This document shows positions 51,800-60,934 of a stretch of DNA of 64,000 nucleotides, one piece after another (within the stretch, counting starts at the first letter, position 1; each line of letters starts with the position of its first letter). The notes under the pieces are model-generated. The model was not told the origin of the DNA. It did not search any database and worked only from the letters and a program-made list of their open reading frames with translations. Source of the stretch: an uncultured Opitutales bacterium (GTDB lineage: Bacteria; Verrucomicrobiota; Verrucomicrobiia; Opitutales; Intestinicryptomonadaceae); the NCBI GenBank assembly GCA_900547395.1, contig URGP01000001.1, positions 62,001-126,000 on the forward strand, in the 5' to 3' direction. The translations under genes were made by a program, and so were the position numbers.

Positions 51800-53212
51800 A
51801 TGCTCGACGAAGACGTAATTTTAAAATCAACGCGCTACATAAATGAGCGCATTCTTATTTTCAACATAGTTGCAATGTCGCTTTTGCCCGCAATGTTTTT
51901 CGGCGGCAGTGGCGCAACCGCGTTAAGCCTCATATTTTCGCTTGGGATAATCGCCCCGATAAACGTGTTTACCTATCCGATAAACTGGATTGACGCCCCC
52001 GACTTTTCGCGGACAAAATACGCGCTATGCGTTCTTCCCGTCATTATTGCCTCGGTAATCGCAATATACAGATTTTTCACGCCGTCTATTGCCTACACAA
52101 ACTTTGAGCAAATAGAAGCATTGCGCATGGTTTTGGAAAATTCGCAAAATCTCTTTACAAGCGCGGCGACGTCGTTTTTCGATGCAGTGTCAGACAACAT
52201 CGTAGTACTTTCATCATGCCTTGCCGCGTTCTCGATTTTCATAATAACAAAATCGCGCTTCGTAATAAAGACAATGCTTATGTGCTGTGCGACGGGCGTT
52301 GTTTTGTTTTCCGCAATCGGGCTTATATTGGACGCACTGTACGCCCTCGACGTTCCTGCAGTGAAAAGGATTTACACTGACTTTGCATTCTTCACTTTCG
52401 CAGACAAGACGGAGTTTTCGTTTTACGCCTACATTTGGGCAAGCGCGCTGCTTGCGTCGGGCATTTACACATTCCAGAGGTTCAGCTTTCAAAATCTTTT
52501 CGGAAGCCTGAGGTTTTTAATTATGCTTGGCTCAATTTTTCTTTTTGCGGTGTCGGTTTACACTTCAAGCGAGTTTTTCAAGCCTTTCATATATGCGACA
52601 GCGGCTTTTATTTTTGTAGTTTACACTTTTGACGTTTTCCCGACAAAATCAAATTTAAGGCGGCACAACAAACGCCTCATTGACCATTCGTTCGGCACAA
52701 TGCTTAAAGCGTCAACCCCTGCCGCGATTTATATCATAATGGCGGCGTGTTCGCTTGCGCTTTGCGCTTTCTCCGCAAAGCCCGCAATGGATTTCCAAAA
52801 TGCGCCCGAAAGAGCGGAGCTTAAAAAGTTGGATGCCGATGCGATGGACGCCGCATTGGAAAAACAGCTCTTCGGCTGGGGAGGAGGAAGCTTCCAAAAC
52901 GTAATGGCGATAAGACAGGGAGACGACATAGAAAACATCGCCCACAACAAGGCTTCTTCCGACATCATTAAAGCGTTTTTGGAATACGGATTTTTGGGAA
53001 TTGCAATGATTGCCGCAATGCCGATTCTCCTTTTTATTTACATTTTTGCAAAATTCGGCATAAGCAAGTCGCAGGCGATAATGCTTGTGCCAGTTGCAGT
53101 GCTTGCCGCGCTTTCCTTTGTTTCGACGCCGTTTTTAAGCCCGTCAGTAATAATCAGCTTTTGGATTTTGTCAGGTTCCATAATCGCCTGGGGAAATTCG
53201 GAAATCATTTAA
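51800..53212 (+). CDS. O-antigen ligase/polymerase-like membrane protein
   Basis: 470 residues with about 11 hydrophobic segments. Near the C-terminus the pattern FGWGGGSFQNVMAIRQGDD, AHNKASSDIIKAFLEYGFLG matches the periplasmic loop and following helix of the WaaL/Wzy family (GxGxGSF...HN...E.GxxG), where the loop holds catalytic residues. A role in transferring or polymerising surface glycan is likely, but ligase and polymerase cannot be told apart. The gene lies 3 nt after the DJ-1 gene and 1 nt before crcB; no glycosyltransferase is adjacent. Confidence 0.75.
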   Translation: MLDEDVILKSTRYINERILIFNIVAMSLLPAMFFGGSGATALSLIFSLGIIAPINVFTYPINWIDAPDFSRTKYALCVLPVIIASVIAIYRFFTPSIAYTNFEQIEALRMVLENSQNLFTSAATSFFDAVSDNIVVLSSCLAAFSIFIITKSRFVIKTMLMCCATGVVLFSAIGLILDALYALDVPAVKRIYTDFAFFTFADKTEFSFYAYIWASALLASGIYTFQRFSFQNLFGSLRFLIMLGSIFLFAVSVYTSSEFFKPFIYATAAFIFVVYTFDVFPTKSNLRRHNKRLIDHSFGTMLKASTPAAIYIIMAACSLALCAFSAKPAMDFQNAPERAELKKLDADAMDAALEKQLFGWGGGSFQNVMAIRQGDDIENIAHNKASSDIIKAFLEYGFLGIAMIAAMPILLFIYIFAKFGISKSQAIMLVPVAVLAALSFVSTPFLSPSVIISFWILSGSIIAWGNSEII

Positions 53213-53213
53213 A

Positions 53214-53579
53214 ATGCGCTTGCCCCCTGTTTTGTTTGCATCGCTTGGCGGGGCATTGGGGGCCTCAATCCGCTTTCTGTGCCTCGAAGCCGCATCGGGG
53301 TTTCTAATATTGCCGATAAACGTTTCAGGCTCGCTTATTTTCGGATTTGCAAGCGCATTCATAAAGGACAAAAACATAAAAACCGCAATTACATCGGGAT
53401 TTTGCGGCGGGCTTACAACATTTTCAGGCTTTGCGGCATTCTTTTGCAAAATATCGGAAACTTCGTTTTTTGAAGCCGCAGTGTTTGCTTTTTTAAATTT
53501 GACGCTCTGCGTTATTGCGGTTTTCTGCGGAGAATTTCTCGCAAAAAAGAAAGGTATCTTATGCAAACGGCAGTCTTGA
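53214..53579 (+). CDS. crcB: Fluoride channel FluC/CrcB, first subunit
   Basis: 121 residues, four membrane helices. Signatures: SLGGALGASIRF, INVSGSLIFGFAS with the pore Asn, and GFCGGLTTFSGFAAF with the Phe box. Exports fluoride as a dimeric channel. In the tandem form the two proteins probably make an antiparallel heterodimer. It overlaps the next copy by 19 nt. It is in the middle of an operon, with no fluoride riboswitch recognisable in front. Confidence 0.93.
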   Translation: MRLPPVLFASLGGALGASIRFLCLEAASGFLILPINVSGSLIFGFASAFIKDKNIKTAITSGFCGGLTTFSGFAAFFCKISETSFFEAAVFAFLNLTLCVIAVFCGEFLAKKKGILCKRQS

Positions 53580-53908
53580 CTTTGATATGCGCAATCGGAG
53601 GCGCGGCAGGAAGCGCGCTAAGGTACGCACTTTCGGCTAAGCTTGACAAGAAATTCCCGTGCGGAACCCTGCTTTCAAACATTTTATCTTCCGCATTGCT
53701 TGCCGTTTTGATTGCAAACGCCAATTTAAATTCCGAATTATCCGTGCTTCTTGCGGCGGGATTTTGCGGGGCTTTTTCCACATTTTCAAGCTTCGCCTTC
53801 CAAGTCTGCAAAATGATAAAAGAAAAAGAATTTGCACTGTCAGCAATATACGTTTTTTCGACATTTGCAATTCTTGCGGGCGTCTGCGCGGTTTTAAGTT
53901 CCGCCTAA
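53561..53908 (+). CDS. crcB: Fluoride channel FluC/CrcB, second subunit
   Basis: 115 residues. GGAAGSALRYAL, SNILSSALLAVL with the Asn kept though the usual Gly residues are replaced by Ser/Ala, and GFCGAFSTFSSFAFQ with Phe-box residues. Diverged from its neighbour, as expected for a split pair with opposite membrane orientations. The stop overlaps the stop region of the convergent PfkB gene. Confidence 0.9.
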   Translation: MQTAVLTLICAIGGAAGSALRYALSAKLDKKFPCGTLLSNILSSALLAVLIANANLNSELSVLLAAGFCGAFSTFSSFAFQVCKMIKEKEFALSAIYVFSTFAILAGVCAVLSSA

Positions 53909-54759
53909 AAACCGAAAATTCCTTTTTGAGACGCGCATTCCGAAGCAAAATCCATTGCGCTTCGGAAGTCCGAAAAACCGCACTCCCCTTTTTCAGCGAG
54001 AGTTTTTATAAGGCAAGCCAAAACCAAGTCTCCACAGCCTGTCGCAAAAACCCTGCCACGGATTTTTCGAGGGATAAACGCCTCCGTTTTTGCGCCAATG
54101 CCCGCATAGGCAGTTTCCGCCCCGTTTGTAACGCCGAAAAACGCCGCCTTTGTCTTGGCATTCAACTCGCAAAACGAAGAAGCGGAAAAAGCGCGAATTT
54201 CATCGGCGTTGACTTTTAAAATTTCAGATTTTTCAAAAAACAAATCTTTTAACGGCTCTCCATAAGTGTCGCAAACAAAGCGCATTTTAGCTTTTTCAAC
54301 CAGGGCTTTCAGCGCGGAAAACTTGGCATTTGTCCAATTCGGAACGCTTCCGCAAAGAGCCAGTATGTCTCCGCTTTCCGCGTACTTTGAGATTTCCGAC
54401 ATCGCAATTCCAAAATCCGCGTCTGTCAAGAGCGCGTCTTTTGTAAAAAACGAAGTCTCCGAATTTTCGTCTCTGCACACAAATCCCGAGCGAGTTTCAA
54501 AAGCAGTCTTTACCGGCAAAAATTTTATGCCTTTTTCAGACAAAAAATCCCCGCACCGCTCGCCCGTCCTTCCGCCCGAAAAAATAACGGCAGTCGCGTC
54601 TAATCCGAACTTCAAAAGAGCCGCCGCCACATTCACGCCCTTGCCCCCCACGCAAAATTCCGAAGCTTGCGTGCGGTTTACCTCTCCAAACCTGACCTCT
54701 TTGAAATCGAGAGTGTGCTGGGCGAGAAGATTGCAAGTGAGCGTAAATATTTTAGGCAT
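53905..54759 (-). CDS. PfkB-family sugar kinase, 1-phosphofructokinase-like
   Basis: 284 residues, ribokinase fold. N-terminal part TLTCNLLAQHTLDF and FCVGGKGVNVAAAL give the PfkB signature 1 and resemble FruK/LacC (sugar-phosphate kinases). The C-terminal signature is FATGCGDLVLACL with the catalytic Asp; the usual GAGD reads GCGD. ATP phosphorylates a sugar phosphate such as fructose 1-phosphate or tagatose 6-phosphate; no PTS genes are present to decide. It starts 2 nt after the hemL stop, so it belongs to the nadE-hemL unit. Slightly short (FruK about 310). Confidence 0.85.
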   Translation of the reverse strand: MPKIFTLTCNLLAQHTLDFKEVRFGEVNRTQASEFCVGGKGVNVAAALLKFGLDATAVIFSGGRTGERCGDFLSEKGIKFLPVKTAFETRSGFVCRDENSETSFFTKDALLTDADFGIAMSEISKYAESGDILALCGSVPNWTNAKFSALKALVEKAKMRFVCDTYGEPLKDLFFEKSEILKVNADEIRAFSASSFCELNAKTKAAFFGVTNGAETAYAGIGAKTEAFIPRKIRGRVFATGCGDLVLACLIKTLAEKGECGFSDFRSAMDFASECASQKGIFGF

Positions 54760-54761
54760 TT

Positions 54762-56036
54762 TTAAAGGGACTTCAATGCTCCGACCATGACTTCCGCCGC
54801 GCGCTCCAAATATTCCTTCGAATGCGCAAGGCTCATAAAGCTTACTTCAAAAGCGGAAGGGGCGATGTAAACTCCGCCTTCGAGACACTTGTTGAAAAAT
54901 TTTGCGTAAAGCTTTGTGGAAGAGCGCATTGCAATGTCGTAATTTGATACTTCCTCCTCGTTGAAAAACACCGAATAAAGAGATTCCGCCTGCGGGACTT
55001 GCAGGGCAATTCCCTTTTCTTTTGCCGCGCCTTTCAACGCCGAAACAATGAAATCCGCCTTCGACTTCAATTCCGCGTACGGATTAAGCTCCTTCAACAT
55101 TTTAAGAGCTTCCGCGCCTGCCGCCATCGCAAGCGGATTTCCGCTCAGAGTTCCCGCCTGATATACCTCTCCGCTTGGCGAAAGATGCTCCATAATTTCG
55201 CGCTTGCCCGCAAAAGCCCCCACGGGAAGCCCGCCGCCTATTATTTTGCCGAGAGCGCACAAGTCGGGAGTTATGCCCAAAAGCTTTTGAGCACCGCCCG
55301 AAGAGAGCCTGAACCCCGTTATCACTTCGTCAAAAATCAAAACAACCCCGTATTCCGAGCACAGCATTCGCAGTTTTTCGAGATAGTCTTTCTTTGGCAA
55401 AATAAGACCTACATTTGCGGGAAACGGCTCTAAAATGACAGCCGCAATCTCGCTACCCTGTGCTTTGAAGCAATTTTCAAGGGATTGCAAATCATTGAAA
55501 GGCAATACGATTGTAAGGCGGGCAAAGTCGTTTGGTATCCCTGCGGAATTGGGAGTGCCGAAAGTGATTGCACCGCTGCCCGCCATCACGAGAAGGCTGT
55601 CAACATGCCCGTGGTAGCAGCCCGAAAACTTGACGATTTTATCCCTCTTGGTAAATCCCCTCGCAAGACGCACCGCGCTCATCGTCGATTCCGTTCCCGA
55701 ATTTGTCATGCGCACCATCTCAGCGCATGGAACCATCGAAGTTATGAGGCGCGCCATCTCAAGCTCCCTCGCGCACGGAGTCCCGAAGCTCGTCCCGTTT
55801 TCCAATGCGTCCATTATGGCGTTTTTTATGCGGGCGTTGTTATGCCCGAAAATCGCGGGGCCCCATGAACACACAAAATCAATCAGGGTTTTTCCGTCCT
55901 CGGTCTTTATTAGGCAGCCGTCCGCCCTGCGCGTAAAAAACGGCGTTCCGCCAACTCCGCCAAAAGCCCTGACGGGGGAATTTACGCCGCCGGGAATGAT
56001 TTTTTTGCATTCTCCAAAAAGATTTTCAGAATTCAT
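54762..56036 (-). CDS. hemL: Glutamate-1-semialdehyde 2,1-aminomutase
   Basis: PLP enzyme making 5-aminolevulinate for haem and cobalamin synthesis by the C5 pathway. 424 residues, normal. [17 protein letters not shown] at the start, [38 protein letters not shown] and [15 protein letters not shown] with the PLP-binding Lys are all intact. Its start overlaps the nadE end by 11 nt. Haem supply fits the presence of a dihaem cytochrome gene in the window, but the genes are not linked. Confidence 0.97.
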   Translation of the reverse strand: MNSENLFGECKKIIPGGVNSPVRAFGGVGGTPFFTRRADGCLIKTEDGKTLIDFVCSWGPAIFGHNNARIKNAIMDALENGTSFGTPCARELEMARLITSMVPCAEMVRMTNSGTESTMSAVRLARGFTKRDKIVKFSGCYHGHVDSLLVMAGSGAITFGTPNSAGIPNDFARLTIVLPFNDLQSLENCFKAQGSEIAAVILEPFPANVGLILPKKDYLEKLRMLCSEYGVVLIFDEVITGFRLSSGGAQKLLGITPDLCALGKIIGGGLPVGAFAGKREIMEHLSPSGEVYQAGTLSGNPLAMAAGAEALKMLKELNPYAELKSKADFIVSALKGAAKEKGIALQVPQAESLYSVFFNEEEVSNYDIAMRSSTKLYAKFFNKCLEGGVYIAPSAFEVSFMSLAHSKEYLERAAEVMVGALKSL

Positions 56037-57660
56037 AGCTTTTCCTGTCTGTCAATGCAACTCTTCTGCCGTTTCCAAAAGACGAGATTGTAAGGCGCGG
56101 AGCGGGCGGCAACTGCCTGCGCTTGTACTCCGAACGCTCGAATTTTCGCACCACGTCCTCTACGACTTCCCTTGCAAAGCCCATTTTTTCGATTTCCGAA
56201 ACCGACAAATTTCCCTCGATGTAAAGCCTCAAAATGGAGTCCAAAACATCGTATTCCGGGAGAGAGTCGCTGTCTTTTTGATTTGGGCGAAGCTCTGCCG
56301 ACGGCGGCTTTAAAATCGTGTTTTCTGGAATTTTTTCGCCGTCTTTATTGACATACCTTGCGAGCTTAAACACATCTGTCTTATAGACGTCGGCTATCGG
56401 GGCAAAGCCCCCGCAAGTGTCGCCGTAAAGAGTGCAGTAGCCGACGGCGCATTCGCTCTTGTTGCCCGTCGCAAGAACCATCGCGCCAAGCTTGTTTGAA
56501 ATTGCCATCATCAAAAGCCCCCTTGCGCGGGACTGCAAATTTTCCTCAGTCACGTCCCTTTCCAAGCCCGCGAATATTTTTTCAAGCGACTTTTCGGCTT
56601 CCGCGACAACTCCCGCTATGGAGATTTTGTCGTAGCGCAAATTCAGATTTTTCGCCAAGTCCTCGGCGTCGCGCACGCTGTGCCCGCTTGAAAATTTGGA
56701 CGGAAGAGAAATGCCTATTACATTTTCCCCGCCGAGCGCGTCTGCGGCAATCGCGGCAACCAGCGCGGAGTCAATGCCGCCGCTAAGCCCCAAGGCGACT
56801 TTCTTGAAGCCGCTTTTTCTCACGAAATCGCCAAGCGACATTTTTAGCGCGGAGTAAAGCTCCGCAGTCTCGTCAAATTGCGAAATCTCCGTTTCCCTTA
56901 AATTCTCAGTGTCGAAAACCGCAAAATCCTCACCGAATTTTTTTAACACGCCGCAGTACTTTCCCTGCGCCGACAAAACCGCGCTAAAACCCGCGCATAC
57001 CATTTCGTCGTTGCATCCCACCAAATTGCAAAAAGCAACGGGAGCGTTCAATTCTTTGGCGAGATTTTCCAAAAGTTTAAGCCTCGCCGCCTCGTTTTTC
57101 GGCGACCATAACGAAGCCGCGACATTTATAACCAAGTCGCAATTTTCCGCTTTGAGCATGTCAACGGGGCGATTTCTATCGGCATACCGCGGCGCAGTCT
57201 CCGCGTCAAGACTCCAAATATCCTCGCAAATAGTAAGCCCGATTTTCTTGCCGTTTAGTTCCACAACCCCGACTTTTTCGCCCGCGTCGAAATTGCGCGG
57301 CTCTTCAAAAATCCCGTAGTTTGGCAAGAGGCACTTGTCGTATAAGCTAACAACCCTGCCGCCTGAAATAAACGCGAGGCAGTTGTACGCCCCGACCGCC
57401 TTTTCAGACTTGCGCACAAAGCCCACAAAAGAGGGAATTTCGAGTTTGCCTGCAAGAAGCTCCAAATATTCGGCGTTTTTTTTGATAAATTGTGAAGACT
57501 TGGTTTTGTCTTTGGGAAACGCCCCCGATAGCGCAAGCTCGGGAAAAATCGCAAAATCCGCCCCTCTTTCTTTGAGCAACTTTGCCGCATCCAAAATTTT
57601 ACGGGAGTTGCCTTCAAAATCTCCCGTTGTAGTGTTTATTTGTGCTATCCCTATTTTCAT
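56026..57660 (-). CDS. nadE: Glutamine-dependent NAD+ synthetase
   Basis: Two-domain enzyme of 544 residues. The N-terminal nitrilase domain makes ammonia from glutamine: [11 protein letters not shown] (Glu), [10 protein letters not shown] (Lys region), LTICEDIW (Cys). The C-terminal ATP-pyrophosphatase domain has [12 protein letters not shown], then [15 protein letters not shown] and the C-terminal KRRQLPPAP of the family. It catalyses the last step of NAD+ synthesis in the cytoplasm. First gene of the nadE-hemL-pfkB unit. Confidence 0.97.
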   Translation of the reverse strand: MKIGIAQINTTTGDFEGNSRKILDAAKLLKERGADFAIFPELALSGAFPKDKTKSSQFIKKNAEYLELLAGKLEIPSFVGFVRKSEKAVGAYNCLAFISGGRVVSLYDKCLLPNYGIFEEPRNFDAGEKVGVVELNGKKIGLTICEDIWSLDAETAPRYADRNRPVDMLKAENCDLVINVAASLWSPKNEAARLKLLENLAKELNAPVAFCNLVGCNDEMVCAGFSAVLSAQGKYCGVLKKFGEDFAVFDTENLRETEISQFDETAELYSALKMSLGDFVRKSGFKKVALGLSGGIDSALVAAIAADALGGENVIGISLPSKFSSGHSVRDAEDLAKNLNLRYDKISIAGVVAEAEKSLEKIFAGLERDVTEENLQSRARGLLMMAISNKLGAMVLATGNKSECAVGYCTLYGDTCGGFAPIADVYKTDVFKLARYVNKDGEKIPENTILKPPSAELRPNQKDSDSLPEYDVLDSILRLYIEGNLSVSEIEKMGFAREVVEDVVRKFERSEYKRRQLPPAPRLTISSFGNGRRVALTDRKSYEF

Positions 57661-57714
57661 GGATAAAATTACTTTCTAACATCGAAAGCCGTTCTTCAAG
57701 CTTATAATTTGCAC

Positions 57715-57741
57715 AAAAAAACCCCTGCAAAAACAGGGGTT
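57715..57741 (-). terminator. Terminator of the TPR gene
   Basis: Perfect stem AACCCCTG / CAGGGGTT with a 6-nt loop and T run on the minus strand, about 17 nt after the TPR stop. Confidence 0.88.
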
Positions 57742-57757
57742 GGGGAAATTGAAAATT

Positions 57758-59197
57758 TTACTTGTTGCGGGACTCGTAGTAGGCGTTGATTTTTGCCGCA
57801 ACGTCCTTGTAGCCGATGTCGCTCGAATAAATTTCCTTGTATTCGATAAACGCCTTTTCGGGATTGTTCATCAATTCGTACGCGCTCGCAAGCTCGTAGA
57901 TGATTTCCTTTTTGGCGTCGTTCATGGTAAGGCTTTCCTTCTTTGCGGTAATGAGCTGGTCCACCGCGAGGTCGTACTTTTTGCCGCCGATAAACGCCCT
58001 GCCCAAACCGAGCAGAGAAAGCGCGCGCACTTTCGGGTTGCGCTGGGAAAGCTGGAACTGCGCGATTGCTCCGTCCAAATCGCCGTCTTCAAGGAGCAGC
58101 TGACCCAAGTTGAAGCGGAAATTGAAGTCGTTCGGGTAGCGTTCAACCATGCGCTTTGCGTTTTCCAAGCGGAAGGCATGCTCTTCCTTTTTCAAGGCTT
58201 CGTATTCCTTTTTCGCATCCGCGTCGTCCGGATTGGCGTCAAGCTTTTCCTTTACGGAAGATATGCGCATGTCCATATCGCTCAAAACCAAGTCCTGCTC
58301 AAGCTTTTCCAAAGTCGTGTCTGCCTGACCCATGGGCAAGGTGCGCGCTTTTTTGATAAATTCCAAAGCTTCGCCAAAACGCTTCAAGGCGCGCAAATGC
58401 TGGGCAACGTCGCGGTACAAATTGATGTTTTCGGGATCGCTTTCAAGCTGCTTCTTTTCGCGCTCGACCATGTTTTGCAAGGTTTCCTCGTCGTTTGCGA
58501 TGCGGTTTTCGGCTTCGCGGTTCACGGTTTCGTCTGCATCCTTGATTTTCGTGCGGAAGTCGCCTTCTTCCTCCCACTTTTCCTTAAGCATGGTCTTTAC
58601 GACGGAAGCTTCGCGCATCAAGTTTTGGGCATCGCCGTTTGAGGGTTCGGAGCGCAAAATGGTTTCGCCGACCCTCATTGCGTCGTCAGGATTAAGGCTC
58701 TTTACAAGAGCCCTGCCCCAAGCCATTAAATTCTTAGTGTTTTTCGGGGAGACGTCGGCTATGTGCTGGTAGCATACAGCCGCAGTTGACCAATACTGCG
58801 CCTTTTCTGCCGCGCCCGCCATTGCGTTCAAAACGGATACGTTATAGGGGTTCGCCATCAAAAGTTTTTCGCCTTCAGCCAAAACGCCCGCAATGTCGCC
58901 CTTCTTTGAAAGCGACGACGCCTTAACCGCAAAAGCCGCGCCCGAAAAAACGCCCGTTAAATTCTTTATGGGATTTGGCTTGCCCGCGGCTTTCCTCTGC
59001 GCCAAACGCAAAATCTTGCGCACTTCCGAGCATGCGGGATATTTTGCAAGAATGCTTTGGCAAACATTTAAAGCGTAATCGGGGCTGCCTTTTTCAATGG
59101 AAGATTGGGCAGTGTTCAACTGTTTGATAAAGCGGGGGTCAATGTCTTTTAAAAGCGTTTCCACGCCACCGTTTAGTTCTTTTTTTTCTTCGGACAT
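57758..59197 (-). CDS. TPR-repeat protein
   Basis: 479 residues, no signal peptide or membrane helix, so cytoplasmic. At least eight tetratricopeptide units are visible, e.g. ALNVCQSILAKYPACSEV, AAVCYQHIADVSPKN, NLYRDVAQHLRALKRFGEALEFIKKA and LGQLLLEDGDLDGAIAQFQLSQRNP. A central charged helical stretch (about 205-270) looks like a coiled coil. TPRs bind proteins; the partner is unknown. It is monocistronic with its own terminator, between nadE and glmM. Confidence 0.88.
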   Translation of the reverse strand: MSEEKKELNGGVETLLKDIDPRFIKQLNTAQSSIEKGSPDYALNVCQSILAKYPACSEVRKILRLAQRKAAGKPNPIKNLTGVFSGAAFAVKASSLSKKGDIAGVLAEGEKLLMANPYNVSVLNAMAGAAEKAQYWSTAAVCYQHIADVSPKNTKNLMAWGRALVKSLNPDDAMRVGETILRSEPSNGDAQNLMREASVVKTMLKEKWEEEGDFRTKIKDADETVNREAENRIANDEETLQNMVEREKKQLESDPENINLYRDVAQHLRALKRFGEALEFIKKARTLPMGQADTTLEKLEQDLVLSDMDMRISSVKEKLDANPDDADAKKEYEALKKEEHAFRLENAKRMVERYPNDFNFRFNLGQLLLEDGDLDGAIAQFQLSQRNPKVRALSLLGLGRAFIGGKKYDLAVDQLITAKKESLTMNDAKKEIIYELASAYELMNNPEKAFIEYKEIYSSDIGYKDVAAKINAYYESRNK

Positions 59198-59255
59198 AAT
59201 AAAATAGATATATTTTAAATATAAATTGAAATTTCAGGATAGACCATTTCTTCGG

Positions 59256-60581
59256 CTACTGCAAGTCATTTTCGACAGATTTTACCAATTCCGCCATGGA
59301 TTTTTCATTAAAAGCCGAATCTTTGCCCTCGACGAGAAGGCGGATTTTGTTTTCCGTACCCGAATATCTTATCAAAACCCTGCCATTGCCCGACATTTCC
59401 CTTTCGATTTTTTCAACGGTTTTCGAGAGCGTCGGAGTTTCCGAAATCGGGGTTTTGCGAGCGACTTTCAACGCCTTTTGAATTGACGGATAAAGGCTTA
59501 CAACTCCGTTCATTTCAGAAACCTTTATTTTCAGGCAAAGGAGCGTCGATAGCAGCTTGACAGCGGCGGCAAGTCCGTCTCCGCACGGGGAAATATCCAT
59601 AAAAATGTAATGTCCTGAATTTTCGCCGCCGATTTCGCAGCCCTTTTCAAGCATAAGCCTCATCACAAGCCTGTCGCCGACGCCGCTTCTGAAAACTTCC
59701 ACGCCGCGTTTTTTCAAAGATTCGTCCATACCGACATTGCTCTGGACAGTCGTGACAATCGCGCCGCCCTTCAATGTGTTTTGGCGCGACGCTTCAATGG
59801 CAATCAAACCCATTACGCACTCTCCCGCAATTTTGTTGGCATTTTCGTCGCAGACAACGAGCCTGTCGCCGTCGCCGTCGTGCGCAAGCCCTATGAAAGC
59901 CCCCGACTCTCTGACAAGATTTGCAAGGGCTTCGGGGTGCTCGCTTCCGATATTGCAATTTATGTTTTTCCCATCGGGAGAAATACCTATTTCAACAACT
60001 TCCGCACCGTATCCGCGCAAAACCTCGCCCGAAATTCCCGCAGTCGCTCCGTTTGCGCAGTCGAGGGCGATTTTAAGCCCCTTCAAACACCCCTTAGGCA
60101 AAATCGAACCCATTTTCGCAATGTAATGCGATTTCATGTCAACTTTTTTCACGGAAGCTTCCGCGCCGCTCCCCGAAATTTTTTCGTCAAAGAATTTCTC
60201 GATTTGCTCCTGCGCCTCGTCGCTTGCCTTTCGGGCGTTTTCGTCAAAAAACTTTATGCCGTTGTCGGTGTAAGGATTATGGCTTGCGGTAATCATGACG
60301 CCGAAGTCCGCCTTTTCCTTCAATACGCCGAACGCCAAGGCGGGAGTGGGGACGACGCCGAAATCGGAAACCTCCACCCCGCGCAATCCTTTGCAAAATG
60401 CGGCTTTCAACGGCTCCGAAGAAAATCGCGTGTCCCCCGCTATCGCAATTTTAGGAAGCCTGCCCTTGATTTTTCCCTGCAAATGCGCCGAAACCGCCGC
60501 ACCCAAACCTTCAAAGAAAGCCTCGTTTACATGCCCGCCGCCGTACTCGCCGCGAATTCCGTCTGTTCCAAAATATTTCAT
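59256..60581 (-). CDS. glmM: Phosphoglucosamine mutase
   Basis: Converts glucosamine 6-phosphate to glucosamine 1-phosphate on the way to UDP-GlcNAc for peptidoglycan and LPS. The start at ATG 60581 gives MKYFGTDGIRGEY, the family N-terminus; the longer frame to 60614 adds 11 residues that do not fit. Active-site TASHNPYTDNG with phospho-Ser100, metal loop DGDGDR, sugar loop GGENSGH and phosphate loop RYSGTE are all present. About 441 residues, as usual. Confidence 0.96.
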   Translation of the reverse strand: MKYFGTDGIRGEYGGGHVNEAFFEGLGAAVSAHLQGKIKGRLPKIAIAGDTRFSSEPLKAAFCKGLRGVEVSDFGVVPTPALAFGVLKEKADFGVMITASHNPYTDNGIKFFDENARKASDEAQEQIEKFFDEKISGSGAEASVKKVDMKSHYIAKMGSILPKGCLKGLKIALDCANGATAGISGEVLRGYGAEVVEIGISPDGKNINCNIGSEHPEALANLVRESGAFIGLAHDGDGDRLVVCDENANKIAGECVMGLIAIEASRQNTLKGGAIVTTVQSNVGMDESLKKRGVEVFRSGVGDRLVMRLMLEKGCEIGGENSGHYIFMDISPCGDGLAAAVKLLSTLLCLKIKVSEMNGVVSLYPSIQKALKVARKTPISETPTLSKTVEKIEREMSGNGRVLIRYSGTENKIRLLVEGKDSAFNEKSMAELVKSVENDLQ

Positions 60582-60934
60582 ATGCGTTTTAAAGTATCTT
60601 AAAAGCCGCGGCAAATTGTCAAGAAAAACGCAGGCGCGCTAAAAAACAATTCGGCAATTTCCCCTCAAAAAATTCACATGCAGGCTCATATTCGATAAAT
60701 TTTTTTGCATTTCTGCCTTAAAAAGCGCAAAAATCCCAATCTGTTTCAAAAAAATATGAATATTTTTGAAATATTGATAGCAGATAATTTTTCCATAATT
60801 TAAACCAATATAAAAGAATAACAACAATGAGCTCGATTGCATTTATAACTTCAAAAAACTTAAAATATGAAATTTAATCTTGACTTATTGCATGAAAGTT
60901 CAAAAAATATGTTTTGCAATAAGATTTTAATCCT
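60582..60934. other. AT-rich divergent intergenic region
   Basis: 353 bp between glmM (minus) and the plus-strand exported-protein row. It has no credible gene. It should hold both promoters; TTGACT at 60880-60885 is a good -35, but no matching -10 is evident. It contains the inverted repeat at 60884-60923. Confidence 0.4.
60884..60923. promoter_or_regulatory. Inverted repeat before the exported-protein row
   Basis: CTTATTGCA (60884-60892) and TGCAATAAG (60915-60923), perfect 9-bp arms, 12 nt before the ATG of the next gene. It overlaps the TTGACT -35 candidate. It may be an operator or a leader hairpin controlling translation. Confidence 0.35.

Noticed and set aside
53180-53213. Fluoride riboswitch before the crcB pair
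   Set aside because: The gap is one base and the upstream DNA is coding; no pseudoknot-type aptamer can be seen.
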